From Villigracilis sp024434165 (GTDB taxonomy: Bacteria; Chloroflexota; Anaerolineae; Anaerolineales; Villigracilaceae): a DNA stretch of 64,000 nucleotides. The notes below the pieces were generated by a model. The model saw nothing but the letters and a program-made list of their open reading frames with translations, searched no databases and had not been told where the DNA came from. Numbering within the stretch: position 1 is the first letter of the stretch; every line of letters begins with the position of its first letter. Below are positions 51,307-60,290 of the stretch, one piece after another. The stretch spans positions 1 to 64,000 of the forward strand of contig SZPK01000019.1 of the NCBI GenBank assembly GCA_030263665.1, in the 5' to 3' direction. Both the position numbers and the translations under genes were made by a program.

Positions 51307-51942
51307 ATGCGCGTGAGAATCACATTCACAAAACAAGGCGCATTGAGATTTATCGGTCATCTCGATTTGCACCGCTTATGGGAGCGCGCCATGCGCCGCG
51401 CCGATCTGCCCATCGCCTATTCGCAGGGATTCCACCCCCAGCCAAAGATCAGCCTCGCCGCCGCCCTGCCGCTGGGCTTCTCCTCGCGCGGCGAAGTGCT
51501 GGACGTGCGCCTGAACGAGGAACTATCCATCGAGGATATTTCCGCGCGCCTGCAGGAAGCCCTTCCGCCCGACGTCAAAATTGTGGATGTGCGCGCCGTG
51601 GACGAGCGCGCCCCCGCCTTGCAGACCCGGGTGCTTTCGGCGGCGTATAATGTCCATTTGACGGAACCGGTTGACGGGTCCGAATTGACGCGCAGGGTCG
51701 AGGCGTTGATGAATTCCGAGAGTCTCATCCGCGAACGACGGGACAAATCCTACGATCTGCGTCCGTTGATCGAAATGATCAGCGTCGTCACCGAAGCGGA
51801 TGGAAAGGTCTGGCTCAAGATGACGCTCGCCGCGCGCGAAGGCGCAACGGGACGCCCGGAGGAGGTGTTATCGGCTCTGGGAATCGAACCCGATACCGCC
51901 CGCGTGGAACGGACGCGCCTGATTTTTCAGGATAACGCCTGA
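51307..51942 (+). CDS. DUF2344/TIGR03936 partner of the radical SAM protein
   Basis: The 211-residue protein opens with MRVRITFTKQGALRFIGHLDLHRLWERAMRRADLPIAYSQG, and FHPQPKISLAAALPLGFSS follows, both typical of DUF2344. It is known only as the partner of TIGR03960-type radical SAM proteins. The start is one base behind the DinB-like stop. Confidence 0.93.
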   Translation: MRVRITFTKQGALRFIGHLDLHRLWERAMRRADLPIAYSQGFHPQPKISLAAALPLGFSSRGEVLDVRLNEELSIEDISARLQEALPPDVKIVDVRAVDERAPALQTRVLSAAYNVHLTEPVDGSELTRRVEALMNSESLIRERRDKSYDLRPLIEMISVVTEADGKVWLKMTLAAREGATGRPEEVLSALGIEPDTARVERTRLIFQDNA

Positions 51943-52122
51943 ACGTTTTTCGCTCCCACCTTTATCCCATATCCATTTTCGGGTTTGCCGGTAGAATACC
52001 CCGTCGCATTGTAGGCAGCCGGCTGAAATAGATTTCATAAAAATACGCTCCTGGCGGCTTGAGCAGAAATTTGTTTTCTAATACGACCGGCTGATTATTT
52101 TCAATTCCACTGGAGGAATATC

Positions 52123-53106
52123 ATGGCACTTTTGGTTGCGCTTCCGCTCGCGTTCATCCCTGCATTTTTCTTTTCCTGGTTCATCTACTGGCTGGACCGT
52201 TACGAAAAGGAACCGCGCTGGCTCCTGCTGCTTACGTTCTTCTGGGGCGGGTTTATCGCCATCATCGGCGCGCTCATTGTGAGCATCCTCTTTGAAGTGG
52301 GCTTTTACGCCATCCTTCAGGATGAAATGCTGGTGAGCATCGCGGGCGGCTCCTTCACCGCCCCGGTCGTGGAGGAATTCTGGAAAGGGCTCGCCATCCT
52401 GATCGTGTTCTTCCTGTTCCGCAAGGAGTTCGACTCGGTGCTCGACGGCATCATCTACGGCGGCATCGCCGGGCTGGGCTTCGCCGCCACCGAGAACGTG
52501 CTGTACTTCATGGGTCAGTATGCCGAGGGCGGCTGGGCGGGTATGTTCACCAACTTCGCCCTGCGTGTGGGCGTCTTTGCATGGGGGCATCCCTTCTACA
52601 CCGCGTTCATCGGCATCGGCTTTGCCGTGGCGCGCATGAACCGCAGCGCGCTGGTCAAGATCGCCGCACCCATCGTGGGCTATTTCCTCGCCGTCCTGGC
52701 GCACACCTTTCACAACACCTCGCTTCTTTTTGTCCAGGGGTTGGGCAGCCTGGCGCTGATCGTCCTGCTGGAGTGGGCTGGCTGGTTGATCTTCTTCGGC
52801 TTCATCATCTGGATGATCCGCCACGAGCAGGGTCTGTTGAAGAAACACCTGCGCGAAGAGGTGGCAAACGGTTTGATCACCGAAGCCCAGTTCAAAACGG
52901 CGGTTTCGTTCTTCCAGTTCGGAGCGCGCATGGCGGCGTTGAGCGGAGGCGTTTACAAAGCCACCGCCGATTTCTACCAATATTTGGGCGAACTCGCGCA
53001 CAAAAAGGAACAGTTGTCGAAGTTCGGCGACGAGCGCGGGAATGCTGCCATCATCCAAAAACTGCGCGGGAATATCGCGGCGCTGGCTCCGCAGGCGAAG
53101 GGATAG
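52123..53106 (+). CDS. prsW: PrsW-family membrane protease
   Basis: The 327-residue protein has eight or so membrane helices and the PrsW/CPBP motifs: APVVEEFWKGL with the Glu-Glu pair, GLGFAATENVLYF, WGHPFYTAFIGIGFA and LAHTFHNTSLLF. In Bacillus, PrsW cleaves an anti-sigma factor. A soluble helical tail of about 90 residues is extra here. ACTGGAGG lies before the ATG. The 180 bases upstream show only AT-rich stretches and no clear promoter. Confidence 0.9.
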   Translation: MALLVALPLAFIPAFFFSWFIYWLDRYEKEPRWLLLLTFFWGGFIAIIGALIVSILFEVGFYAILQDEMLVSIAGGSFTAPVVEEFWKGLAILIVFFLFRKEFDSVLDGIIYGGIAGLGFAATENVLYFMGQYAEGGWAGMFTNFALRVGVFAWGHPFYTAFIGIGFAVARMNRSALVKIAAPIVGYFLAVLAHTFHNTSLLFVQGLGSLALIVLLEWAGWLIFFGFIIWMIRHEQGLLKKHLREEVANGLITEAQFKTAVSFFQFGARMAALSGGVYKATADFYQYLGELAHKKEQLSKFGDERGNAAIIQKLRGNIAALAPQAKG

Positions 53107-53193
53107 GACGAAGACCCGCATCTGTTCGGACCTCAAGGCTGGCGGCTCGTGCCCCAGCCTTTTTCTACGCCTATGGTAAAATTTGGCACGTTC

Positions 53194-53265
53194 GCCCCCG
53201 TAGCTCAGTGGACAGAGCGTCGGCCTCCGGAGCCGAAGAGCGCAGTTCGAGTCTGCGCGGGGGTG
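53194..53265 (+). tRNA. tRNA-Arg (anticodon CCG)
   Basis: The cloverleaf is complete. The acceptor GCCCCCG pairs with CGGGGGT (first pair G-U), the D-stem is GCTC/GAGC, the anticodon stem TCGGC/GCCGA holds loop CTCCGGA, and the T-arm is CGCAG-TTCGAGT-CTGCG. The 3' CCA is not encoded. It reads CGG codons. Confidence 0.95.
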
Positions 53266-53269
53266 CCTG

Positions 53270-53298
53270 AAATCCGCCAAAAACGGCGGATTTTTACT
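53270..53298 (+). terminator. Terminator of tRNA-Arg
   Basis: AAATCCGCC and GGCGGATTT flank AAAAAC, with further T residues behind. It starts 4 bases after the tRNA. Confidence 0.9.
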
Positions 53299-53351
53299 TG
53301 CTCATCTTACGCGATTTCGCCCCCGCCGCGCAACATGAATTACTTACTCAT

Positions 53352-53434
53352 GTTGCCACCTTCCAATAGATTTTCTAGGTTCCCCGCCAAAGCCCTCACC
53401 CTGCCCTCTCCCATCGGAGAGGGGGAAGTCACCC
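53352..53434. repeat. Dispersed repeat, copy 2, in a MITE-like frame
   Basis: It is nearly identical to 2217-2301. The right flank (to about 53505) contains a gcagcaactt stretch inverse to the left end gttgccacctt with mismatches, so the whole block 53345-53505 may be a small non-coding element with imperfect terminal inverted repeats. The remaining gap to 53697 shows nothing else clear. Confidence 0.75.
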
Positions 53435-53697
53435 CAGAAGATATAACCTTGTTTGGGGTGAGGGAAGCCTCTTGAAACCAAGGCAGCAACTTGGGTTACT
53501 TACTCGTGTTACGCACGTCCTGAAGGTTTATTCTGTGAGAATGCCGCCACGGCGGCGCCTTCGGGATTTGTATCGCGGAATACAATAGTTCTTAAATCCT
53601 CCCATCTGTTTAGACAGACTCAACCAGCGCCCTGATTCCATGACCGTTACCCTTTTGTCGCATTTCGGACGACTAAAATATTGGATACAATAAACCC

Positions 53698-54810
53698 GTG
53701 CCGCGTTACAAACTTATCGTCTATGCGTTTGCCGTGCTGGTCTGTTCTGGCTGCGGCGTGAAGGTCGTCACCGAAGAAGCGCCCATCGTGCTGCCGGAGT
53801 TCATCACTGCCACACTCCCGCCCACAACAGGTCCGCTGCCTGCGTTCACTTCGCCGCCGCCCACGCCTGCCGCCACCCTGCCGCCCGTCGAGGGGACGAC
53901 GAATACGCAGGTCAACGTCCGCGCGGAGACGAACACCGCCAGCGAAAGTTACGGCGTGATTCCCCCGTTTACGAAAGTCCAAATTACGGGCAGGGAATCC
54001 ACCGGCACGTGGTATCAAATCCTCCATGCGGATTCGCCCACCGGCACAGGCTGGGTGCGGGCGGAGTACATCCAGGCGGGGGCTGAGGCGGAAATTCAAG
54101 CCCGGGAACTGGAAACAGGTTTCGGGTCCGGTGTGGATGCGCTCGTCGTCAGCGGCATCCATGTGCGCAGCGGTCCAGGCACGGATTACAAGTCGCTCGG
54201 CGTTTTGATTCCAAAAGATGTGGTGCTGGCAATTGGAAGAGATGCCAGCGGCGCGTGGGCGCAGATCCGTTTTTCGAAGTCGCCCAATGGGACGGGCTGG
54301 GCGGCGGTGGAGTTTTTGCAGGTGGAGAATCTCGAATCCCTGCCGGTGGTTGGCGAAACCGCCGAAGCCGCCGAAGCGACACCGGCGGTCATTGAATCGG
54401 TCGAGGCGCTCCCAACCGCCCTGCCAGACGGCGACTCTGCCGATGCGCCGTTCGCGCAGGGAGACCTGTCGCCGGCGGGCGCGCGCGCCTTGCAGGTTCA
54501 GGGAGAGGTCTCTGCGCCGGAAGGCGACGCGGAAGACTGGGTTTCGTTTTCTTCTTCGGTCCCCGGCATTGCAATCGAATTGTCCTGCAAAGCCGGCGCC
54601 CTGTTAGTAGAATTGCGGCAGGCAGGCGGCGTTGTGGAATCGTTTGTCCTCCCATGTGGGAGCGGACGCGTGCTGAAGGTTCAGGCAAACGAGGTTCACA
54701 TACTGAGATTGACCACTGCAACCGCGGATGAGCCGCAATTCATAACTTATCAATTGAAAATCGAAGCCATGCCATATCGCCCTGTTGGAAGTAGAGAATG
54801 GAGATTTTAG
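53698..54810 (+). CDS. SH3b-domain lipoprotein
   Basis: The 370-residue protein starts at GTG. A signal with lipobox (LVCSGCGVK) is followed by a Pro/Thr linker and two bacterial SH3 domains (about 69-128, NVRAETNTASESYGVIPPFTKV; about 143-205, GIHVRSGPGTDYKSLGVL). A C-terminal domain of about 100 residues may be beta-rich. SH3b domains bind cell-wall or surface ligands. TACAAT lies 7 bases before the GTG and no ribosome site is present, so translation may be leaderless. It is followed within 2 bases by the FecR gene. Confidence 0.8.
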   Translation: MPRYKLIVYAFAVLVCSGCGVKVVTEEAPIVLPEFITATLPPTTGPLPAFTSPPPTPAATLPPVEGTTNTQVNVRAETNTASESYGVIPPFTKVQITGRESTGTWYQILHADSPTGTGWVRAEYIQAGAEAEIQARELETGFGSGVDALVVSGIHVRSGPGTDYKSLGVLIPKDVVLAIGRDASGAWAQIRFSKSPNGTGWAAVEFLQVENLESLPVVGETAEAAEATPAVIESVEALPTALPDGDSADAPFAQGDLSPAGARALQVQGEVSAPEGDAEDWVSFSSSVPGIAIELSCKAGALLVELRQAGGVVESFVLPCGSGRVLKVQANEVHILRLTTATADEPQFITYQLKIEAMPYRPVGSREWRF

Positions 54811-54811
54811 G

Positions 54812-55999
54812 ATGAAAAGTAAAACCGCGTTTTTATTCCTGTTCCTGATAATTACGTTGGCGGCGGCAAGTTGTCAGTCGAATGAAACGCCGTCGCCGCT
54901 TTCCGCTTCGCTCAGCGAACTTTCCGGCAAGGTGGATTTGAAGCAGGCGGGTGCGGAGAATTTCGTCCCTGCCAGCGAGGATTCCAGGCTGGAGGTAAAC
55001 GGACAGGTCCAAACCGGGGATGACGGGCGTGTCCGGCTCGATCTTTCATCGGGGACGATCATTCGAGTGGCGCCCTCCTCCCTGTTTACCCTGCTCGCCA
55101 ACGAAGAAGTGGAAGGCGGACTTGCCACCAAAATCAAATTGGAACTCGGCAAGTTGTTCGTCATCCTCAGCGGCGGCAGCGCGGATGTGGAGACGCCCTC
55201 CGGCGTGGCTTCGGTGCGCGGTTCGTACATGAAGGTGGAAGTTGACCCGGAGACGATGGATATTTACATCACCTGCCTCGAAGGGACCTGCACAGCCAGC
55301 AACCCGGCGGGCACGGTCGAGTTTACGAACGGGCAGAAGGTCATTCTCTTCCACCGCGATCCCGAAACCGGCAACTGGACTGCGCCCACAGTCGAACCCA
55401 TGACGCCCGAGGAGTTCCAGGAATGGCTGGATAACAACCCCGAAGCGAAGGAGTTATTCGAGCAGGCGATGGCAACCATCACCGCACTCGCCCAGCCGAC
55501 GGATACGCCGATTCCCACCGCCACAACCACTGCCACGACCCGGGCTTCAGACCCATCCGCCGCAGGAGGCGGAGCCTGCTTCAGCATCATCCAGCCTCAA
55601 TCGGGGGAGAGCCTGCCGAAACAGGGCAGGGTGACGTTTGAGTGGGAGGAACAACCCGGCGCGGAGTTGTACATGATGACGTTCATTGACCCGAACGGCA
55701 ACCGCGCCACCATCGAGACCACCGGGACCAGCGCCGAAAAATACATCGAAATCCTGCCGGCTGGAGGGCAGTACAGTTGGTTCGTCACCGCTTACGGCGC
55801 GGACGGACGCGAAATCTGTTCGACCACGCCGATAACATTTACCAAGCCGCAGGGCGACCCCACGCCCAAACCGACGAAAGAGCCCGACCCGGATTACCAG
55901 CCGCCGGAACCCACGCCGGAACCGACCGAGGAGCCCGCCTGCAATCCCTGCGACGAGGCATCGAGTTGTTACGATCCCATGTTGTGCGAACCCGGATAA
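54812..55999 (+). CDS. FecR-domain lipoprotein
   Basis: The 395-residue protein has a lipobox (LAAASCQS) and a FecR-like domain (about 25-140: ELSGKVDLKQAG, SGTIIRVAPSSLFTL, VETPSGVASVRGSYMKVEVD). A Pro/Thr linker, a fibronectin-like domain with FSIIQPQSGESLPKQGRVTFEW and a Pro/Glu-rich tail ending in a Cys cluster (CNPCDEASSCYDPMLC) follow. FecR domains sense or scaffold at the surface. It lies in one operon with the SH3b lipoprotein and the cyclase. Confidence 0.85.
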   Translation: MKSKTAFLFLFLIITLAAASCQSNETPSPLSASLSELSGKVDLKQAGAENFVPASEDSRLEVNGQVQTGDDGRVRLDLSSGTIIRVAPSSLFTLLANEEVEGGLATKIKLELGKLFVILSGGSADVETPSGVASVRGSYMKVEVDPETMDIYITCLEGTCTASNPAGTVEFTNGQKVILFHRDPETGNWTAPTVEPMTPEEFQEWLDNNPEAKELFEQAMATITALAQPTDTPIPTATTTATTRASDPSAAGGGACFSIIQPQSGESLPKQGRVTFEWEEQPGAELYMMTFIDPNGNRATIETTGTSAEKYIEILPAGGQYSWFVTAYGADGREICSTTPITFTKPQGDPTPKPTKEPDPDYQPPEPTPEPTEEPACNPCDEASSCYDPMLCEPG

Positions 56000-56021
56000 T
56001 CACGGAGAATTAAACCTTCCA

Positions 56022-57902
56022 ATGGGCAAAAAAACGATAAGCCTCCGCGCAACCCTGCTGCTGGGAACAGCCGTCATTCTGCTTCTCATCCAAATTGCCG
56101 GGTTCTTTCCCGAAATCACCACGCCGCTCGAAAGCCTGGAATACTCCCTGCGCGACCTGTTCATGCGCCTGCGCGGACCGGAAACACCCTCCGACGACAT
56201 CGTGATTGTGGCGATTGACGATTTCTCCTTCAATTGGACGGGATACCAGTGGCCCTGGCCCCGTTCGTATTTTGCGGAGATCGTGGAACAAATCAACGCG
56301 GGCGGCGGGAAGGTCGTGGGCGTGGATATCATCCTCTCGGAGCCGGATGAAGCGCCGGAAAACGACCAGCGGTTTGCCGATGCGCTCAGCCGGGTCCCCG
56401 CCTCGGCGACGGTCGTTCAGATCGTGCGCCAAAGCGGGCAGGGCTTCGAAACCGAATCGCTCGTCCAGCCGCTGACGCCCTACCGCGAAGCGCTGGACGG
56501 CGCAGGCATCACCTCCTTCATCCGCGACGAGGATGCAATTGTGCGCGGCGTGGTCGCCTTCGATTTCTACCAGAGCGGGCGCTACTTCAACTGGGCATTC
56601 GAAATTGCGCGGCTGTATTTGAACGTCGAACCGCCCAACTTCGAGGCGGGTTCGGGTCTGCGATTCAATGGTCAAAGCGTGCCGTTGAATGGGAGCATCA
56701 TGCTGGTCAATTTCGCCGGTCCCGCCAAAACCTATCCCACCTATTCGGCGTCCGATGTGCATGACGGGATCACGCTCGAGCAGGACCCGGATGCCTTTCG
56801 CGGCAAGATCGTTTTGATCGGCGCCACCACCCTTACATTGCAGGATATTTACCCGACGCCTTTCTCCGCCGCCGTCCCGACCCCCGGTGTGGAGATCGTT
56901 GCCAACGCGGTGGATACCATCATCAACGGGAAGTACATCACCCTCTCGCCGGGATGGCTTGCGCTTCTTATCACGCTGACGGCTGGTCTTGCCGCCCATT
57001 TCATTTCCCTCCCGAAGAGACCCACCCTCACGCTGACCCTGTTGACACTCGGCATGACAGGCTGGCTGCTGGCGGCGCTGCTGGTCTTCATCAGTCAGAG
57101 ATACGTCCTGCCGGTGGCTGCGCCGGAAATCATGCTTTTTCTGGGGGTCGTCCTGCCGACGCTCGAGCAAGCCGTTTCGCAGGAACGCGAGAAACGCCGC
57201 CTGCGCAATCTGTTCAGCCGCTTCATCTCGCCGGAGATGGTGGACCAGATGATCGCCACGCAGGATTTGAACTCGCTGAACAAACGCTCGAACATCAGCA
57301 TCCTGTTTTCAGACATCCGCGGGTTCACCACGCTTTCCGAGAAACTCGCGCCGGAGGATGTGGTGGCATTGCTCAACCCGTATCTCGAAGCCATGTCGCG
57401 GGTCATCTACAAGCACGGCGGCACGGTGGATAAATACGAAGGCGACGCCATCATCGCCTTTTTTGGCGAACCGGTGCATTACGAAGACCATGCCGTGCGC
57501 GCCCTCCGCGCCGCGATGGATATGCGAAAAGCGCTGGCGGAACTCAAGGCAGCCTGGGCAAGGGAGGGACGTCCCAGCCAGATCGAGATGGGCGTGGGCA
57601 TCAATTCGGGCGAGGTGTTTGTGGGTTTGCTCGGCTCGGAACAGCGCATCAACTACACGGTCATCGGCGATAATGCCAACCTCGCCTCCCGCCTGCAAGA
57701 CCTGACCAAAACCTACGCCTGGCCCGTGCTCGTCAGCGAGAGCACGTACCAGCAGATCAAGGATGAATTCGACGTCGAATTTGCCGATGCGGTGACCGTC
57801 AAGGGCAAGACTCAGCCGGTCAACGTGTACAAGGTCATCGGGCGGAAAGGTGCGCCGGAATCCGAGAGGCTGCAATCGTGGCAAAAGGAAACCACTCGGT
57901 GA
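56022..57902 (+). CDS. CHASE2 adenylate/guanylate cyclase
   Basis: The protein has 626 residues. A membrane helix (about 9-30) is followed by a CHASE2 sensor domain (about 40-300, DDIVIVAIDDFSFNWTGYQWPWPRS), three helices (about 308-385) and a class III cyclase domain (about 425-600). The metal Asp residues lie in ILFSDIRGFTTLSE and YEGDAIIAFFGEP, and the purine and transition-state residues in INYTVIGDNANLASRLQ. It makes cAMP or cGMP in answer to an extracellular signal, perhaps from the FecR protein. The gene ends about 190 bases before rex. Confidence 0.93.
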   Translation: MGKKTISLRATLLLGTAVILLLIQIAGFFPEITTPLESLEYSLRDLFMRLRGPETPSDDIVIVAIDDFSFNWTGYQWPWPRSYFAEIVEQINAGGGKVVGVDIILSEPDEAPENDQRFADALSRVPASATVVQIVRQSGQGFETESLVQPLTPYREALDGAGITSFIRDEDAIVRGVVAFDFYQSGRYFNWAFEIARLYLNVEPPNFEAGSGLRFNGQSVPLNGSIMLVNFAGPAKTYPTYSASDVHDGITLEQDPDAFRGKIVLIGATTLTLQDIYPTPFSAAVPTPGVEIVANAVDTIINGKYITLSPGWLALLITLTAGLAAHFISLPKRPTLTLTLLTLGMTGWLLAALLVFISQRYVLPVAAPEIMLFLGVVLPTLEQAVSQEREKRRLRNLFSRFISPEMVDQMIATQDLNSLNKRSNISILFSDIRGFTTLSEKLAPEDVVALLNPYLEAMSRVIYKHGGTVDKYEGDAIIAFFGEPVHYEDHAVRALRAAMDMRKALAELKAAWAREGRPSQIEMGVGINSGEVFVGLLGSEQRINYTVIGDNANLASRLQDLTKTYAWPVLVSESTYQQIKDEFDVEFADAVTVKGKTQPVNVYKVIGRKGAPESERLQSWQKETTR

Positions 57903-58022
57903 GCCGCCGGGAGCGCCGGGAAAGGTTGAACTGGGAAAAACCTCCGGAGGCAGGACCAGCCCAGGGTCCCGAATGTTGCGGGGTTTTCGTCCAAAAACGC
58001 GGATTTTTCGTTTGTGAAGCAC

Positions 58023-58040
58023 TTGTACCGAATTGTACAA
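58023..58040 (+). promoter_or_regulatory. Rex-operator-like inverted repeat
   Basis: TTGTAC and GTACAA stand 6 bases apart, the geometry of the Rex site TTGTGA-N6-TCACAA. The repeat overlaps the -35 box of the promoter at 58033-58061, so Rex could repress its own gene. Confidence 0.55.
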
Positions 58041-58061
58041 AATCCAGTTTTTTGGTATAGT
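58033..58061 (+). promoter_or_regulatory. Sigma70 promoter of rex
   Basis: TTGTAC (58033-58038) and TATAGT (58056-58061) are exactly 17 bases apart. The start codon lies about 25 bases behind the expected transcription start. Confidence 0.75.
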
Positions 58062-58091
58062 TACACAATACTACAAAAGGCGAGGGCACCG

Positions 58092-58709
58092 ATGAACGCA
58101 AAAAAGATCCCCGATATCATTGTTGGGCGTTTGCCCGTCTATTTGAGAGCGCTTCAGCGCATGGCAGACATGGGATTAAAGACGACCTCTTCGCAGGAAT
58201 TGGGCGAGCATGTCGGCATCTCTGCGGCGCAGATTCGCAAGGATATTTCGCAGTTCGGCGAGTTTGGCAAACAGGGAACGGGCTATTCCATCGAGTTCCT
58301 GCTCGATAAACTGCGTGAAATTTTAAAGGTGGACCGCATTTGGGACGTGGTGGTGGTCGGCGCCGGAGACGTGGGTCACGCGCTCGCCAATTACCAGGGC
58401 TTCCAGGACCGCGGCTTTCGGGTGGCTGCCATTTTCGACAACGACAAGGCGAAGGTCGGCCAGAAGATCGGAAAGTTCGTGGTGGAAGACACCGAGACCA
58501 TGGTGGAAAAAATCAAATCGGCGGGAATCAAGATTGCGATGATCACCGTGCCCGCCTCCGCCGCACAGGAAGTGGCGGATAAGTTGGTTCAAGCGGGCGT
58601 GCGCGCCATCCTCAACTACGCGCCCATCAGCCTGAACGTGCCAAATAATGTCCGGGTGCAGTACATTGACCCATCCACGCATTTGCAGAGGATGACGTTT
58701 TATTTGTAG
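58092..58709 (+). CDS. rex: Redox-sensing repressor Rex
   Basis: The 205-residue protein has the winged helix (about 1-75: LPVYLRALQRMADMG, SSQELGEHVGISAAQIRKDI, SQFGEFGKQGTGY) and the Rossmann domain (VVVVGAGDVGHALANYQGF, FDNDKAKVGQKIG). Rex senses NADH/NAD+ and represses fermentation and respiration genes. A start before 58092 would lie in the promoter region. An inverted repeat in front suggests autoregulation. Confidence 0.96.
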   Translation: MNAKKIPDIIVGRLPVYLRALQRMADMGLKTTSSQELGEHVGISAAQIRKDISQFGEFGKQGTGYSIEFLLDKLREILKVDRIWDVVVVGAGDVGHALANYQGFQDRGFRVAAIFDNDKAKVGQKIGKFVVEDTETMVEKIKSAGIKIAMITVPASAAQEVADKLVQAGVRAILNYAPISLNVPNNVRVQYIDPSTHLQRMTFYL

Positions 58710-58751
58710 GGATGATTTCAACCCCTTGGGCACTCGATTTTCGTGAATCAA

Positions 58752-58777
58752 AACGGTCACGCCATGGCGTGACCGTT
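58752..58777. terminator. Perfect 26-bp palindrome between convergent genes
   Basis: AACGGTCACGCC is followed at once by its reverse complement (centre ATGG shared). It lies between the convergent rex and mreB genes; TTTT follows four bases later on the plus strand. It probably works in both directions. Confidence 0.7.
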
Positions 58778-58782
58778 CGCTT

Positions 58783-59784
58783 TTACACTTGCGGTAAATT
58801 CCTTCGTATCACGTTCAGCATGCCGAAGGCTTTGGTCGCGCCCTGCACCACACAGGTGAGCGGGTTATCCACGAGGTAGGCGGGAATGCCGAGCGACTTG
58901 GTGAGCAGTTTGTCAATGCCGCGCAGGAGCGCGCCGCCGCCGCAGAGCGCCACACCGCGGTCAATGATATCCGAGACCAGCTCGGGCGGAGTCTTCTCCA
59001 GCACTTTGCGTCCCGTTTCGACGATTTGCTTGAGCGGTTCCTGCAAGGCTTCCACGATCTCGCCCGTGGTCAGCGTGACCGGGCGCGGCAAGCCGGTGAC
59101 CTGGTCCTGTCCCTGCACTTCCATGCTGTTTTCGATGTCCTGCGGCACCGCTGCGCCGATGCGGACCTTCAACTGTTCCGCCGTCTGCTGACCGATGACG
59201 ACGCCGTATTTGCGGCGCACATAATTGACGATGGCTTCGTCCAGGTCCATGCCGCCTGCGCGCAGGGTGTCTGCGGCGACGATGCCGTACATCGCCATGA
59301 CGGCGGCTTCGGTGCATCCGCCGCCGAGGCAGATGATCATGTTACCGGAAGGGGAATTGATGGGCAGGTCAATGCCGATGGCGGCTGCCAGCGGCTGCTG
59401 GATGAGATACGCCTCGCGGCTGCCCGCCTCCATCACCGCTTCGTAGACGGCGCGGCGCTCCACGCTGGTCACGCCATACGGGACGGTGATCATCACGCGC
59501 GGGCGGAAGATGCGCATCGAGCCGCTGACGCGCTGCAAAAGATAGGCGAGGAGGGTTTCGGTAATCTCATAATCGGCAATCACCCCGTTGCGAAGCGGGC
59601 GCGCCACTTCGATGCTTTCGGGGACTTTGCCGTACATGTCGCGCGCTTCCAAACCGGCGGCGACCATCTTCTGGTCTTCGACCTCGATGGCGACGATCGT
59701 CGGCTCCTCCAGCAGAACCTGAGCGGTATCCGCGAGGCGCGTGAACATGGTTCCCAGGTCTACGCCCAGGTCTTTTGCAAACAT
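58783..59784 (-). CDS. mreB: MreB-like rod-shape protein
   Basis: The 333-residue protein has an actin-like fold: FAKDLGVDLGT at the start, RPRVMITVPYGVTSVERRAVYEA, GGGCTEAAVMA as the second phosphate loop, and the adenosine motif ALCGGGALLRGIDKLL. The first phosphate loop lacks the usual GTANTL and reads GTMFTRL, so it may be a divergent paralogue. It forms membrane-bound filaments that guide wall growth or cell shape. GTG at 59793 is an alternative start. It follows atpC by a few bases on the same strand. Confidence 0.9.
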   Translation of the reverse strand: MFAKDLGVDLGTMFTRLADTAQVLLEEPTIVAIEVEDQKMVAAGLEARDMYGKVPESIEVARPLRNGVIADYEITETLLAYLLQRVSGSMRIFRPRVMITVPYGVTSVERRAVYEAVMEAGSREAYLIQQPLAAAIGIDLPINSPSGNMIICLGGGCTEAAVMAMYGIVAADTLRAGGMDLDEAIVNYVRRKYGVVIGQQTAEQLKVRIGAAVPQDIENSMEVQGQDQVTGLPRPVTLTTGEIVEALQEPLKQIVETGRKVLEKTPPELVSDIIDRGVALCGGGALLRGIDKLLTKSLGIPAYLVDNPLTCVVQGATKAFGMLNVIRRNLPQV

Positions 59785-59799
59785 GGATAACACGTCGGT

Positions 59800-60240
59800 C
59801 TAGTTCTCCGAGGCGGGAATGCGCGCGCCGCCTTTGCGATAGCGGCGGACCGCGTCCAAACGCAGGTTGGATCTGCGGAGGGCGGCTTCCATGGCAAGGT
59901 AGGCGTCGGTATCGGCGGGAACGCCTTTCGCCAGGAGTTCTTCGGCGCGCCTGCGGGCGGCTTCGGCGCGGGTTTCGTCAATTTCCTCCACGTTTTCGGC
60001 GGCGTCCGCCAAAACAGTGACAATGTCCGGTTGGACTTCCGCAATGCCGCCAGCCACGGTAAAGATTTCCTCTTTTCCGCTCCTGCGAATTTTGATGACG
60101 CCGTATTTGAGCGTGGTCAATACCGGCGCGTGTTTGGGCAGGATGCCCATCTCGCCCGCCGAACCGGGAAGCACGACAATATCCACATCGCCGGTGAACA
60201 CCGTGCGGTCTTGCGATACGATTTCACAACGGATGGTCAT
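59800..60240 (-). CDS. atpC: F1 ATP synthase epsilon subunit
   Basis: The 146-residue protein has the beta-sandwich domain (TIRCEIVSQDRTVFTGDVDIVVLPGSAGEMGILPKHAPVLTTL) and a two-helix C-terminal part (VEEIDETRAEAARRRAEELLAKG). It brakes ATP hydrolysis in the rotor stalk. AAAGG lies before the ATG. A gap of about 246 bases full of repeats separates it from atpD. Confidence 0.95.
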   Translation of the reverse strand: MTIRCEIVSQDRTVFTGDVDIVVLPGSAGEMGILPKHAPVLTTLKYGVIKIRRSGKEEIFTVAGGIAEVQPDIVTVLADAAENVEEIDETRAEAARRRAEELLAKGVPADTDAYLAMEAALRRSNLRLDAVRRYRKGGARIPASEN

Positions 60241-60290
60241 AGAAAAAACCTTTGGAGATTAGTGGCTCTCCCGTAATTAACGGGAAAGAG

